From assembly GCF_000720325.1 (NCBI RefSeq), contig NZ_JOJM01000078.1, forward strand, positions 1 to 34,815: a stretch of 34,815 bases of DNA, given 5' to 3'. The notes under the pieces were generated by a model. The model was not told where the DNA came from. It ran no database searches and saw only the letters and a list, made by a program, of their open reading frames with translations. Position 1 is the first letter of the stretch, and every line of letters starts with the position of its first letter. Below are positions 1-9,158 of the stretch, one piece after another. Position numbers and translations under genes: made by a program. The stretch comes from Streptomyces sp. NRRL B-1347 (GTDB lineage: Bacteria > Actinomycetota > Actinomycetes > Streptomycetales > Streptomycetaceae).

Positions 1-94
1 CCATGCGCGGCAGCCCCTGGACACCCACCACCTCCTGAAACCCCGGGCCACCCGGCGATCCAGCATGCCCACCAGCCCCCACAGACCTAACCAG

Positions 95-235
95 TTACAA
101 CGTCATTACGTTGGCCGTGGAAAGGGCGGGTCCGTCGAAGACGACGGTGCGCACGAGAAGGGACGCTCCGGCCGCTACCGCCCCCCACTTGAGGCCGGCG
201 AGGATCGCCTTTCTGGCGGCGGCTGCTCCACGCAT
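95..235 (-). CDS. small single-helix membrane protein, unknown function
   Basis: A 46-residue frame with an AGGAAGG ribosome-binding site about six bases before the ATG. The product starts with a basic, alanine-rich segment (MRGAAAARKA), followed by one hydrophobic stretch at about residues 11-34 that could form a membrane helix or an uncleaved signal anchor, and a short polar tail. I recognise no family. It lies just downstream of the broken minus-strand frame at 258-592 and may have formed a unit with it. The strong ribosome-binding site and high GC at third positions argue that it is real; the small size and the decayed surroundings argue for caution. Confidence 0.45.
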   Translation of the reverse strand: MRGAAAARKAILAGLKWGAVAAGASLLVRTVVFDGPALSTANVMTL

Positions 236-257
236 GGCCGGTCCTTCCTGCGGGACG

Positions 258-592
258 CTATTTCTTGCATGAACACTGTTTCGCGCGATACACCGGCGAG
301 TAGGCCCACTTGACTTCGACCTTGCACTTCTTGCCTGCCGCCCTGACGAAGACGTTGCCCAGGTGGACGAGGCCATACCCGGACACGGCAAGGCAGAGGC
401 CCTTGGCCTTGTCGCTCGGGATAAGCGGCGTGACGACCCGGGCGTCGGTGAAGGCGCGCGAGTGGGACCTGGGCCAGGCAGGCCGACCCGCATCGTGGTC
501 CAGTAGGCCGTGGCGAAGGCCTCTCATCGGCCGCGCCGCTCGCTCGGGTACGGCGGATGCCCAGTAGATGCCGCCGAAGTAGCGGGTCGACT
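258..592 (-). pseudogene. unidentified protein, C-terminal part, probably frameshifted
   Basis: An open frame follows a stop near 593 and ends at 258. Its last 60 residues look like real protein (segments DARVVTPLIPSDKAKGLCLA and GYGLVHLGNVFV), with a lysine/cysteine-rich end (KQCSCKK). There is no convincing start with a ribosome-binding site. Around 480-560 a second frame reads more like protein (AFATAYWTTMRVGLPG), so a frameshift near 470 is likely. Three cysteines near the end could form a disulfide if the protein is exported. I do not recognise the family. Confidence 0.3.
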
Positions 593-765
593 ACGCTGAC
601 TGGAAGTTCCACGGAAGGAACACGGGCCAGAAGGGCATCATCACCCCCTACGTGGCCACAGGGCAGAAGGGTTCGCGCAAACACAAGGGACGCGGCTCAT
701 GTCTGGCACGAGACAACGGAACGCTGCCCCCGAGCCGCGGCGCCTCGCTCCCGGGGACCAGGTAA
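583..765 (+). pseudogene. 3' fragment of an unidentified gene
   Basis: From the stop at 580-582 a plus-strand frame runs to a TAA at 763-765 and a terminator hairpin follows at 795-826. The first 35 codons have the G/C-rich third positions of a real Streptomyces gene and read like protein (DYADWKFHGRNTGQ, GIITPYVATGQKGS). No start codon with a ribosome-binding site is present, so this looks like the tail of a gene whose front has been lost. It overlaps the opposite-strand frame at 258-592 by about ten bases. No function can be assigned. Confidence 0.3.
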
Positions 766-794
766 GGCCGCACCAGCCGGCAGACGCACGCAAG

Positions 795-826
795 AAGGCC
801 CCGCAGCAAGAAGGCTGCGGGACCTT
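795..826 (+). terminator. hairpin terminator
   Basis: AAGG-C-CCCGCAGC pairs with GCTGCGGG-A-CCTT around a six-base loop, with a single mismatch. It lies 30 bases after the plus-strand stop at 765, which supports an originally transcribed gene there. From 830 to 1185 I see no complete gene. A plus-strand frame through about 985-1170 has protein-like stretches (VVYFTRPIDHGN, LLIAWLVREALD) but no start and no recognisable family. Confidence 0.55.
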
Positions 827-1185
827 CCTCAAGATGACAGCCGCGCGGGGCGTCCGCAGCGGCAACCATGCTCAGACTTGAGGGCGCCTACTGCGGTCGG
901 CGCACCTGGGAGAACCAGCAGGAGTTCGCCCGCGTTGCCGCGCCTGGCTTCGGTGCCGACCGAGGAATGTGCACGTGGCGCGGAACTGGCCCGGGCAGTC
1001 GTGTACTTCACCAGACCGATAGACCACGGGAACGCATCCCGGCATGACCTTGTCGTCACGTACGCGTTGCTCATCGCCTGGCTGGTCCGCGAGGCGCTGG
1101 ATGCCCCGTCCTGGCGACCTCTCCAGCGAGCTGCGCTGGACCGGGTTTCCGGCCCAGACCGGCGGGTGACGCCCCGTGGCCCTCC

Positions 1186-2070
1186 TCAACCGGGCAGTGC
1201 GTCCTCAAGCTGGGTCAGCTCCTGCGTACTCAGCTTGAGGTCCGTGGCTCGGGCCGAGTCGGTGATGGAGACCGGGCGGCTGGCGCCCGGTACGGGGATC
1301 ACCGCGGGGGAGCGGGCGAGCAGCCAGGCCAGGGCGATCTGCTGCGGGCTGACGCCGCGGTCGTCCGCGATGCGGTGGAAGGCGGTGGCGGCCGAGGTGG
1401 GGCCGGAGGGGCCGTCGAGGGAGCTGCGTGAGATGCCGCCCAGCGGGCTCCAGGGCAGAAACGCCAGCCCCAGTTCTGTGCTCAGCCGCAGGGTTGCCTC
1501 GCTGTCGCGCACAGCTGGCGAGTACTGATTCTGCACGGAGACGAGTCCGTCGCCGAGGATCGCATGCGCTTCGCGGATCTGGTGGGTGGTGACGTTGGAG
1601 ATGCCGGCGGCGCGGATCGTGCCGGCGTCGAGCAGGTCGCGCAGGGCGCCGACAGACTCAGCCCAGGGCACGGAGGGGTCCGGCTTGTGCAGCTGGTACA
1701 GGCCGATCGCGGCGACACCCAGGCGCTTGGCGGACGTCTCGGCAGCGTGCTTCAGATGTTCCGGGGTGGCGGTGACGGTCCAGCTGCCGTCGCCGGGGCG
1801 GCCGCGGCCGCCCTTGGTGGCGACCAGCACGCCGGAGGTGTCGCCGCCGTAGCGGGCCAGGGCTCGGGCGATCAGCAGCTCGTTGTGGCCGGCCTCGTCG
1901 GCGTGCCAGTGGTAGCTGTCGGCGGTGTCGAGGAGTGTGACACCGGCGTCGAGGGCGGCGTGGATGGTGGCGACGGCCCGCGCCTCGTCCGGGCGGTGCT
2001 CGATGGACAGGGGCATGGCGCCCAGGCCGATGGCGCTGACGGTGGTGTCTGCGATGGTGCGGTATCGCAT
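1186..2070 (-). CDS. aldo/keto reductase
   Basis: A 294-residue (beta/alpha)8-barrel oxidoreductase of the aldo/keto reductase family, expected to reduce aldehydes or ketones with NADPH in the cytoplasm. The catalytic tetrad is visible: Asp48 and Tyr53 in LLDTADSY, Lys86 in LVATKGG and His128 in YQLHKPDP. The C-terminal cofactor-binding part has the usual PVPGASRP motif. The start at 2070 is chosen because the AKR core (RTIADTTVSAIGLGAMPL) begins immediately; the frame stays open upstream but overlaps the preceding gene. It starts 14 bases after the stop of the epimerase-like gene, so the two are probably one transcript divergent from the LysR regulator, its likely controller. The substrate is unknown. 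Confidence 0.9.
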   Translation of the reverse strand: MRYRTIADTTVSAIGLGAMPLSIEHRPDEARAVATIHAALDAGVTLLDTADSYHWHADEAGHNELLIARALARYGGDTSGVLVATKGGRGRPGDGSWTVTATPEHLKHAAETSAKRLGVAAIGLYQLHKPDPSVPWAESVGALRDLLDAGTIRAAGISNVTTHQIREAHAILGDGLVSVQNQYSPAVRDSEATLRLSTELGLAFLPWSPLGGISRSSLDGPSGPTSAATAFHRIADDRGVSPQQIALAWLLARSPAVIPVPGASRPVSITDSARATDLKLSTQELTQLEDALPG

Positions 2071-2084
2071 GCTGGCCCTGTTCT

Positions 2085-3020
2085 TCAGGCGGTGGACGGT
2101 TCGGTGGTGAGGGCCTCGGCGACGGCGCCGGGCAGCCACTCGGTGGTGCGGGAGAAGGCGAAGCCCAGGTCTTTCGCGCGGGCGTTGCTCATGGCGTAGT
2201 GGCGGTCGAACGAGAACGGCGACGCCTGCCCGCCTGCGGGGACGGTCCGGTAGACGGGCGTCCGGCCGATCTGCGTGGCGACGAGCGTGGTGAGGTCGCG
2301 TACGTCGAGCGGGCCGTCGGAGCAGGCATTGAGCGGTCCGGTGAAATCCGCTGTGGTCGCCCACAGCAGCAGGTCGGCCAGCTCTTCGTAGTGGATGAAG
2401 ACCGTGGGCAGCGCGTGCGCGTGCACGGTGATCTCTTCTCCGCGGGTGACCCGCTCGGTGTAGTGCGCGAGCCGGCCGGTGAACTCCTGCGCGCCACCGC
2501 CGAGCACGTGGGCGCTGCGGACGCTGGTGAAGGCGAACAGGCCTTCTTGCGCAAGGACGGCCTCCGCCTGGCGCTTGCCCTCGGCGTAGTGGGCCTCCAG
2601 GTACGCGTCGTCATGCCAGGGAAGGTCCATGGCCACCCGCCAGGCGGCCGGGTCCACGGTCTCCTCCGGCACCGGCGTGCCTGCCGGGGTCGACAGCAGG
2701 GCGGCGGTCGCCGGGTCGTAGACCTCGATCGTGGACGTCATGACGTAGCGCCGGGTGCGGTCGGCGAAGGCGCGGGCGGCGATGGCGGCCTGCACCGGCG
2801 TGTAGCAGACCTGATCCACCACGACGTCGAAGGTGCGTGAGCCGAGTGCGGCCGTCAGGGCCGGCTCGTCGTCGCGGTCGACGACGAGGTGCTCGACGTC
2901 GGCGGGCGGCCGAGTGGAGCCGCGGTTGATCACAGTGACCTGGTGACCGGCCGTCAGTAGGCGTTTGACCAGGAGCTTTCCGAAGTATCGGCTTCCGCCG
3001 ATGACGCAGCTCTTTTGCAT
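2085..3020 (-). CDS. NAD-dependent epimerase/dehydratase-family reductase
   Basis: A 311-residue extended short-chain dehydrogenase/reductase. A Rossmann nucleotide-binding loop sits at the N-terminus (VIGGSRYFGKLLVKRL), followed by a second strand ending in NRGS, typical of NAD(P) binding. The start at 3020 is preferred over an in-frame one at 3047 because the Rossmann strand follows at once and GAGGG lies just upstream. The usual YxxxK catalytic pair is not obvious: the region ending EAHYAEGKRQAE has a Tyr-x-x-x-Lys (YAEGK) that fits. Family members act on nucleotide sugars or act as small-molecule reductases. It is first in a two-gene unit with the aldo/keto reductase and divergent from the LysR gene. 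The substrate cannot be read from the sequence. Confidence 0.85.
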   Translation of the reverse strand: MQKSCVIGGSRYFGKLLVKRLLTAGHQVTVINRGSTRPPADVEHLVVDRDDEPALTAALGSRTFDVVVDQVCYTPVQAAIAARAFADRTRRYVMTSTIEVYDPATAALLSTPAGTPVPEETVDPAAWRVAMDLPWHDDAYLEAHYAEGKRQAEAVLAQEGLFAFTSVRSAHVLGGGAQEFTGRLAHYTERVTRGEEITVHAHALPTVFIHYEELADLLLWATTADFTGPLNACSDGPLDVRDLTTLVATQIGRTPVYRTVPAGGQASPFSFDRHYAMSNARAKDLGFAFSRTTEWLPGAVAEALTTEPSTA

Positions 3021-3062
3021 GCCCTCACTGTGTACGCCTACGGTCATCAGAAGAAGTGCCGA

Positions 3063-3082
3063 CTTACTGAGTACGTATTAAG
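3063..3082. promoter_or_regulatory. candidate LysR operator between divergent genes
   Basis: The 70-base gap between the epimerase-like gene and the LysR gene contains an imperfect dyad, CTTA at 3063 and TAAG at 3079-3082 with a TACGTA core, in which 14 of 20 positions are symmetric. The 3' arm overlaps the AAGGA ribosome-binding site of the LysR gene. LysR proteins typically bind such a site beside their own gene and control the divergent one. The role here is inferred from position and symmetry. Confidence 0.4.
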
Positions 3083-3090
3083 GAAAACTG

Positions 3091-4005
3091 TTGATAGATG
3101 TGCAGCGGCTCCGCGTCCTGCGGGCGGTGGCGGAGCACGGCAGCTTCAATCGGGCGGCCACCGCCCTGCACCTCACACCGTCGGCCGTCTCCCAGCACGT
3201 GGCCGCCCTGGAACGCAGCCTGGGTGCCCAGGTCGTCGCCCGCAGCACCCGCGGCGTCACCCTCACCCCGGCAGGTCAGATCATGGTCGGGGCCGCCGAG
3301 TCCGTTGCCGCCGAGCTCGAACACGCCCAACAGCGGGTCGACCAGCTCAACACCGGCCGCGTACAACTCACCGTCGCCACCTTCACCAGTGGCGGCCGGC
3401 TGTTGCTGCCCGGCGCCCTCGCCCGGCTCATGCCCGCTCATCCCCGCACCGTGCTCCACGTACGGGAGGGCGAGCCCGAGGACACCCTGCCCCTCGTCCG
3501 CCAGGGCGCCGTGGACGTCGCGCTCGCCTATCACTTCGACGGCCCTCTCCCGGTCGGGCCGGGCTCCACCTCCAGCCTCGAATGGACCCCGCTGCTGGAA
3601 GACCCCCTGCACGTCGTCCTGCCGCAGGGGCATCGCCTCGCCCGCCGCGGCGCGCTCGACCTCACCGAGCTGGCAGCGGAGCCGTGGGTGCTCGGCTGCC
3701 TCAAGACCGAGTCCTACCTACGCCGCTTCGCCGAGCGCGCCGGATTCGCGCCGGAGGTTCGCGGGACCACCACCGACTACTTCTTCGCCCGCTCGCTCGT
3801 CGCTGCGGGCATGGGAATCTCCCTGATCCCCTCCATTGCCCTCACCCCGGCAATCCCGGGCCTGTGCACCGTCCCGGTCACACCGCCAGGGCCGATCCGG
3901 CACATCGGTGTCGCTACGATCAGCAACCGGGACCGGCCCCATGTCGCGACGCTCATCGAAGCCCTCCGTGCGCAGGCGATGCGGCAGCACCACACCTTGC
4001 CGTGA
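3091..4005 (+). CDS. LysR-family transcriptional regulator
   Basis: A 304-residue regulator. The N-terminal winged helix-turn-helix covers about residues 4-62, with the characteristic FNRAATALHLTPSAVSQHVAALE segment split across helices 2 and 3. A linker helix and a periplasmic-binding-protein-like effector domain follow (about 90-295). The start is TTG at 3091, six to seven bases after AAGGA at 3080-3084; an in-frame GTG at 3100 is the alternative but would cut into the first helix. It is transcribed divergently from the SDR and aldo/keto reductase genes, the classical arrangement for a LysR activator and its target operon. The inducer is unknown. Confidence 0.9.
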   Translation: MIDVQRLRVLRAVAEHGSFNRAATALHLTPSAVSQHVAALERSLGAQVVARSTRGVTLTPAGQIMVGAAESVAAELEHAQQRVDQLNTGRVQLTVATFTSGGRLLLPGALARLMPAHPRTVLHVREGEPEDTLPLVRQGAVDVALAYHFDGPLPVGPGSTSSLEWTPLLEDPLHVVLPQGHRLARRGALDLTELAAEPWVLGCLKTESYLRRFAERAGFAPEVRGTTTDYFFARSLVAAGMGISLIPSIALTPAIPGLCTVPVTPPGPIRHIGVATISNRDRPHVATLIEALRAQAMRQHHTLP

Positions 4006-4166
4006 CCGACCACGAGCGTCTCGGGTACCAGCGGCGGCGAGGCCAGCCCCGGTCCGCAGGCCGCGGACGGAAGCACTCCAAGAGCCGCGCTCACACCCCC
4101 AGCCTTCGTGGACACGGGTGCCGACGCCGCCGCGGTCCCGCCACCGCACCGGCGCCCTGCAAACGG

Positions 4167-4198
4167 TGAAGGCCCCCTCCGCGCGGAGGGGGCCTTCA
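4167..4198 (+). terminator. strong hairpin terminator
   Basis: A perfect 16-base inverted repeat (TGAAGGCCCCCTCCGC and its complement) with no unpaired loop. It lies 160 bases after the LysR stop and is the best candidate for ending that transcript. The rest of 4006-4430 holds no gene I can support. Confidence 0.75.
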
Positions 4199-4430
4199 TG
4201 TGGAGCGCCCGGCAGGCCTTGCACCTACATTTCCCATCGGATGATGGGCGTCTTTCCTTGGACCACAGACGCGTGACTCCCGTGCCCTGCACCGGAGTTA
4301 CGTCAAGATCATACACCGGCTGAGGGGTGGCTCGGCGCCACCCGGAGCAGGACTCGGGGGTCGGCTACCGCTCCGTCGGTGGCGTCCGGTCGCTGTCGGC
4401 GGGGTGCTGCCGAGACTGCCCTGGGGCAGT

Positions 4431-4714
4431 CTCGGCTACGCCGTGGGCGGCGCACACTGCGGCCGCCGCCCGGCCCTGCGAGTGGTGCGGTTGAGGGCCG
4501 ACTACGCCCATCGGGACCTCGGGCTGCGGCAGGTGGTGCCGCAGATCGAGACAACACGCCCAGCGTCGCCGTCGCCGAGGCCGCCGGCTTCCGGGTGGCG
4601 GCCGACGAGCCGGAAGAGGTCGAAGGGAATGGGCGGGCGCCGCTGCACCCCGCTGACCTGGGGCACCGCGTGCCGAAGGAATCGGGGGGCGAAGGCTCAA
4701 CTGGTACCGAATGA
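4431..4714 (+). pseudogene. GNAT N-acetyltransferase, decayed C-terminal half
   Basis: Two adjacent frames together read as the second half of a GNAT acetyltransferase. The first frame gives LGYAV, then a degraded acetyl-CoA-binding segment, then LRADYAHRDLGLRQVVPQIE. Near 4550 the reading shifts, and the other frame continues with DNTPSVAVAEAAGFRVA, the typical GNAT C-terminal motif (asparagine, then alanine-glutamate-alanine-glycine-phenylalanine). The acetyl-CoA loop no longer has its normal Q/RxxGxG/A pattern and no start is visible. The stop is at 4712-4714. The assignment rests on the characteristic C-terminal motif and the preceding helix. Confidence 0.6.
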
Positions 4715-4868
4715 GGCAGATATCCAGCTTCGATGCTCACCATGTGTGATCACGGAGCCCACCAGTGGGGATTCGGGATGCCCAGCCCCTTGTGATCCCG
4801 TACCCGCCACCGAGGAATTCCTGAGGGCCGCCCGCGCACTCAAGTAATAGGACTTATGGAGAGTTTCC

Positions 4869-7571
4869 GTGAGATGTTCCATGCGCGGTGCGTCGAATCG
4901 TACGCTCATCTCTATGAGCGCCATTGTGAACGTCCTCGATTTCGAGGCGGTACCCGGCACGGATTGCTCTGATGCGTTCCAGCGCGCCGTCGACTCGCTG
5001 CACCCCCAACTCGGTGGCACCGTGAAGGTGCCGGGCAGCAGCCTCCCTTACAAATTCTCCCGTTCGGTGCTGGTCGACCGGCACAATGTGCGGATCGTCG
5101 GCGAGGGGCCGTCGGCCACCGTGCTGCAGGGCACGGCGTACACCCCGCCGCTGATCTTCGGGGTGGCGCGGCAGCCGTTGGGGCGGCAGGTGAGTGACGG
5201 GCACTGGGCCGATCTCTTCGGGCTGCTCGACACCAAGGCCGCCCCGAGCGCGGGGAAGTGCTGGGGGTTTCGGACACGGGTCCCCTCGCCGGTGGAAGGG
5301 CAGCCGCCCAGCGACGCGACCCTGACGTTTCCCTGTTCGCCCTTTCAGTTCGGGCCGCGGAAGGGCAACTACTGGACCGGTGTCAGAAAGCTGACGCTGG
5401 ATTTCGTGGTGCGCAATGACCAGATGCCCTGGGCCGGGCAGCCGCTTTTCGGAATGGTCGACGCCTATCACCACCCGTGCCCCTTCTTCGCCCAGGTGTC
5501 GGTGCTCCCCGGTGAGCCCCGCGTGCTGTTCGTGTTCCGGACGACGGACGGACTGACCCGGGAGATCCGGGTGCCCTTCGACAGCACGAGGGACGTGCTG
5601 CGCTGCTCGCTCCAGATCGACCTGGACGCGGCCACCGTGGCGGCCTGGACGGACCGGGTCCAGGTCGCACCCGACCTGGCCATGATCAACGACGGCTGGG
5701 GGGAGCGCACGCTGGCGTTCACGCCCAACTGGTACGCACCGTTCAACATGGGGCAGGTGAGCCTCCTGTCGAGCGGCTGGGGCACCGGTGAGTACGGCCT
5801 CCCCAACAACACCGGAGCTCCCGTTCCCCTCACCTTCGGCGCGCTCAGGTTCTCCGACGTGCTGCGCTACCGGGACCTGGGCCCCGGCACCCCGTCCGAC
5901 CCGCACCCCCAGCAGGACGACCACGGCCCGGTCAGCGACCGGACGTTCCTGACCGACGAGGCCGGCGTCTTCGGCGTGCTGCCCATGAACCAGGCCGTGC
6001 ACAAGAGTGACGGACAAGTCCCCGACCTGCACGCGCGCTACCAGACGAGCGGGCTGACGGGGTACGGGCTGTTCATGCCGGTCGGCCCCCGGGACACGTA
6101 CGACGGGAACAGGGTCGAGAAGCTGACGGTCAACTCGTTCGCGGCCCCCGGCCTGCCGGGTGCCGACTACGGCCAGGTGATCGGGTTGGGATCGGTGGTC
6201 GCCTTCTCGCTCGACGACACCAAGATCTGGTTCGGGGCCCAGGGGCTCAGCTCCTACCACCTCGACGCCAACTACCCGGTGGAGCTGACAGCCAGCGAAT
6301 TCAACTACCAGTCGGACTGCGCGATCTACTGCTGGTTCCAGATGAGCCGGGGCCACAATCTCAGGATCGGGCGCTTCGGGCGGTCGGCGTTCAAGGCATT
6401 GCGCTCGGGAGTCGCCTACCGCAACGTGTTCGTCGCCGGCGTCGAGACCGCCGTCTCGGTCGTCAGGCTCTTCGAGTGCGGGTCCGCGCAACTCGACAAC
6501 TGGAGCTTCGACTTCGAGGGCTCGGGCCCCAGCGACAGCTACGTATGGGCCAGCCTTCAAGACGACGTCGGGGGAACCCAGCTGGTCATCCGGGACTGCG
6601 TGGGGGTCCACGGCAGCGCTCGGACGGCCGCGGTCCGGCTGGACAGCCACGAACGCGGCGCGGGGCTCAACGACTCACGCCGGCGCTCCGGCTGGTGCAC
6701 GATCGAGCGATCGTTCAACACCTACCTCGACTCCGGCATGCAGGCAGTGGTGGCGGTCGACGGGCCGGTGTGGCGCGGACTGTACGGGGGCGTGCTGCGG
6801 CCGTACCCACCGCTGGTCGTCAACACGGCCACCCCGGGCGCGTCGGCCAGGATCGGTACGGACTCGGTGCCGCCGCCGCGGTCCGCGCCGCCCCTGCTCC
6901 CCGCAGGCGCCGACGATCCCGTCCTGGAGCTCGACGGCCTGATCGGCTACTACCGTGCGGACGCCTCACCACGGCCGGTCGACCCGAAGCAGCCCCTCGT
7001 GGACGGATCACCCGTGCCCCGGCTGGTCGACCTGAGCCCCGCCCACCACGACGGCAACGCGGTCGGCAACCTCGCCCTCTACGAGACCCCGGTGATCAAC
7101 GGGTTGCCTGCCCTGCGCTTCGCCGGTGGCTGGTACCAGTTCCCCACGCTGCGCGGCACCACCGGCGCCGCGACCGTCTTCCTGGTCGGCAAGCGGCTGC
7201 CCGCGTTCGACACGGGCCCGAACCGCATCGACTCGCTCCACACCTACGGCTCGGGCTGGCTCCTGAGCGAAAGCCTGCGCATTCTCAGCGCGGAATCCAC
7301 TACCGAATGGGCCGTCTACGCCGTCCGCTGCACCAGCGGCCCCAGGCGCGTGCTCCAGAGCTTCGTCAACGGCTACTCCTACGAGGTACGCAGGCGAGAC
7401 GCAGTGCGCCCGGTCACCTGGGAGGCCCCGGTGCTGGGCAGCCGCGACGACGGCAAGGACGTCTTCCAAGGGCTGCTGGGCACCGCGATCGTCTGCGACG
7501 CGGCGCTGAGCGACCGCACGATCTCCGACACGTGCCGGTACCTGCTGCACAGGTACCAGATCCCCGTGTAG
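4869..7571 (+). CDS. large right-handed beta-helix (pectate-lyase-like) protein with lectin-like domain
   Basis: A 900-residue protein. Residues about 15-75 contain the N-terminal motif of the pectate-lyase/tailspike superfamily (VLDFEAVPGTDCSDAFQRAV, then GGTVKVPG), which caps a right-handed beta-helix. About 160-330 appears to be an inserted beta-rich, lectin-like domain; the helix resumes at about 410-640; the final 210 residues (LDGLIGYYRADASP to the end) resemble a concanavalin/LamG fold. The start is GTG at 4869 with GGAG eight bases upstream; MSAIVNV at 4914 has no ribosome-binding site. No signal peptide or membrane segment is seen, which is odd for a polysaccharide-binding protein. 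It may degrade or bind a glycan; catalytic residues cannot be assigned. It stands alone, without transport or carbohydrate genes around it. Confidence 0.75.
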   Translation: MRCSMRGASNRTLISMSAIVNVLDFEAVPGTDCSDAFQRAVDSLHPQLGGTVKVPGSSLPYKFSRSVLVDRHNVRIVGEGPSATVLQGTAYTPPLIFGVARQPLGRQVSDGHWADLFGLLDTKAAPSAGKCWGFRTRVPSPVEGQPPSDATLTFPCSPFQFGPRKGNYWTGVRKLTLDFVVRNDQMPWAGQPLFGMVDAYHHPCPFFAQVSVLPGEPRVLFVFRTTDGLTREIRVPFDSTRDVLRCSLQIDLDAATVAAWTDRVQVAPDLAMINDGWGERTLAFTPNWYAPFNMGQVSLLSSGWGTGEYGLPNNTGAPVPLTFGALRFSDVLRYRDLGPGTPSDPHPQQDDHGPVSDRTFLTDEAGVFGVLPMNQAVHKSDGQVPDLHARYQTSGLTGYGLFMPVGPRDTYDGNRVEKLTVNSFAAPGLPGADYGQVIGLGSVVAFSLDDTKIWFGAQGLSSYHLDANYPVELTASEFNYQSDCAIYCWFQMSRGHNLRIGRFGRSAFKALRSGVAYRNVFVAGVETAVSVVRLFECGSAQLDNWSFDFEGSGPSDSYVWASLQDDVGGTQLVIRDCVGVHGSARTAAVRLDSHERGAGLNDSRRRSGWCTIERSFNTYLDSGMQAVVAVDGPVWRGLYGGVLRPYPPLVVNTATPGASARIGTDSVPPPRSAPPLLPAGADDPVLELDGLIGYYRADASPRPVDPKQPLVDGSPVPRLVDLSPAHHDGNAVGNLALYETPVINGLPALRFAGGWYQFPTLRGTTGAATVFLVGKRLPAFDTGPNRIDSLHTYGSGWLLSESLRILSAESTTEWAVYAVRCTSGPRRVLQSFVNGYSYEVRRRDAVRPVTWEAPVLGSRDDGKDVFQGLLGTAIVCDAALSDRTISDTCRYLLHRYQIPV

Positions 7572-7823
7572 GGGCGCGCCCTCCTGCGCCGCCACGCCCC
7601 GCAGGATCGGCCTACGTCACCGGCATGGGTTGCGTCGGACAGGGCGGCGTGTACGCCTGTGCCGAGCACCGGAACGGCGGGCCCTCCCAGGCGCTCGTCG
7701 AGCCGGACCTCGGGCCGACGGCGTGTGACCTGCCCGGCATGAATCAGCTGGCGCACGACATCCGCGCTCGAGCGGGCCCGCACGCCGGAGCCCGCTCCCT
7801 CACCAAACTCACGAGCTTGCCTG

Positions 7824-8371
7824 AGCGACCCCGATTCCCGGCTGATCCATGGCAAGCATGGCGGTTACCTGCAGGGATACAACATCCAGATCGCCTGCGC
7901 CCGGCGTCAGCTTCTCTTGGCCATCGACGTCCACGACAGCCTCTCGGACAGGACAGTTCTCGTGCCGATGGTGCGCAAGATCCAGCACAACCACCGGGAC
8001 GCTGATCTCTCCGGAGAGATCCGACTCTTCCTCGCTGACAACGGATACGCCTCCGCCTTCGAGGCTCTCGCCGATCTTCCGTTGCTGGTCTCGGTGACCA
8101 GCGGCGCCCACCAGGCCGGATTCCGGGCCAAACGCCGGCAGGCACCTGCCGGTCAGCTGGCCATGGCGGCCCGCCTCGTGCCCCTCACCGGGAAGGAGCA
8201 TTACCGGAGACGCAGTCGCTCGTCGAGCCGGGATTCGCCCAGCTCTTCCAGCGCTTCGGCCGCTATCTGAACTACCGGAGCCGTACGGCGGTGGACGCCG
8301 AGGTCAAGCCCTTCGGCACGGTCCACAACCTCAACAAGCTCTTCAGCGACAGACCCCGAGGGCGCTCTTGA
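7824..8371 (+). pseudogene. IS1182-type transposase, C-terminal fragment with frameshift
   Basis: The frame from about 7824 reads SDPDSRLIHGKHGGYLQGYN, the conserved central motif of IS1182/IS5-type DDE transposases, and continues through LLAIDVHDSLSDRTVLVP and the second acidic motif LFLADNGYAS. Near 8210 the reading shifts, and the third frame continues LVEPGFAQLFQRFGRYLN to TVHNLNKLF, ending at a TGA at 8369-8371. The N-terminal half and terminal repeats are absent, so the element is dead. It marks the beginning of a graveyard of gene pieces extending to 9266. From 7572 to 7823 I see no gene. Confidence 0.75.
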
Positions 8372-8399
8372 CCTTCGGGGGCGACGAGTCGTGCGACAG

Positions 8400-8628
8400 C
8401 CTCAGCACTGCCCGGCCCGTGCAGGTGTACAGGCGAGCGCTGCGCCTGGCCGTGACAGCACAGCAGCCGCACGAGGAAGCCCTGGCCCTGCAGGTACTCG
8501 CCACCACACTCGCACCGACCGACCCACACACAGCTCAGCGATACCGGGAGCGGGCAGCCGGAATCCTCGCTCAGCTCGGCGTGTCCGGCCGGATGGCCAG
8601 ACCACGCCTGCGCCCGGCAGGCTGGTAG
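8400..8628 (+). pseudogene. TPR-type protein, C-terminal fragment
   Basis: The frame VYRRALRLAVTAQQPHEEAL, then LATTLAPTDPHTAQRYRE, to the stop at 8626-8628 looks like the last tetratricopeptide-type helices of an actinobacterial TPR regulator. It is joined almost directly to the end of the transposase fragment and has no start of its own. Probably a deletion product. The parent gene's function is unknown. Confidence 0.45.
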
Positions 8629-8689
8629 AAACGCCCGATACCTGACCTGGCGTGTTCTGGCCTGGATGCGCGGTTTGGCGAGCTGGCCA

Positions 8690-9158
8690 GTGCGTCCACG
8701 AGCAGCCCGTGGCCGCTCAGTTCGGTCTGGATGCCCCATCCCGAGCCTGGTACGACAGCGGCAACCTGGAGCTTCGGGCCCGTGTCCGCGCGCCATGCTG
8801 CCGTACTACTACGGCCCGCTGGAAGGCGCGGTCGTCCTGGGGCGAGAGGCCCGGCTGCTCTCCCGGGGGCGCCAGACTCCGACGGCAGCTTTCGCAGCTG
8901 CGGCAGAAGCCCGTGCCCTCGCCTGCCAAGGCAACGCGGCCGCTGCGGAAGCCGCCATCGCCGCCGCCCAGCGCATGTACGAACACTGCCATCACGGAGA
9001 CCAGGACGATGCGTTCGCCTTCCCCGAGCGGCGGCTTAACCTGTACCTGAGTGGCGCCTACACGGCCCTGGGGCGCAGCAGCCAGGCCCGCAATGCGCAG
9101 GAGCAGGCACTCGCCCTGTACCCGGCCCGGACGGGGATCGACCCCGCCCTGCTCCAGT
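8690..9158 (+). pseudogene. TPR/helical-repeat regulator, internal fragment
   Basis: The frame from about 8795 (MLPYYYGPLEGAVVLGREAR) through TAAFAAAAEARALACQGNAA and LYLSGAYTALGRSSQARN to DPALLQL matches the alpha-helical repeat region of the large Streptomyces helix-turn-helix/TPR regulators. Slightly upstream another frame contributes a related piece (WYDSGNLE), so it carries at least one frameshift. Such regulators often sit beside graspetide maturase genes. The fragment breaks off at about 9157, exactly where the ATP-grasp tail begins, pointing to a deletion that fused the two. Confidence 0.5.

Noticed and set aside
4200..4316. A minus-strand frame with CRCKAC and basic residues, considered as the N-terminus of a phage integrase
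   Set aside because: It runs straight into the terminator hairpin, has no ribosome-binding site, no catalytic domain and only a vague resemblance.
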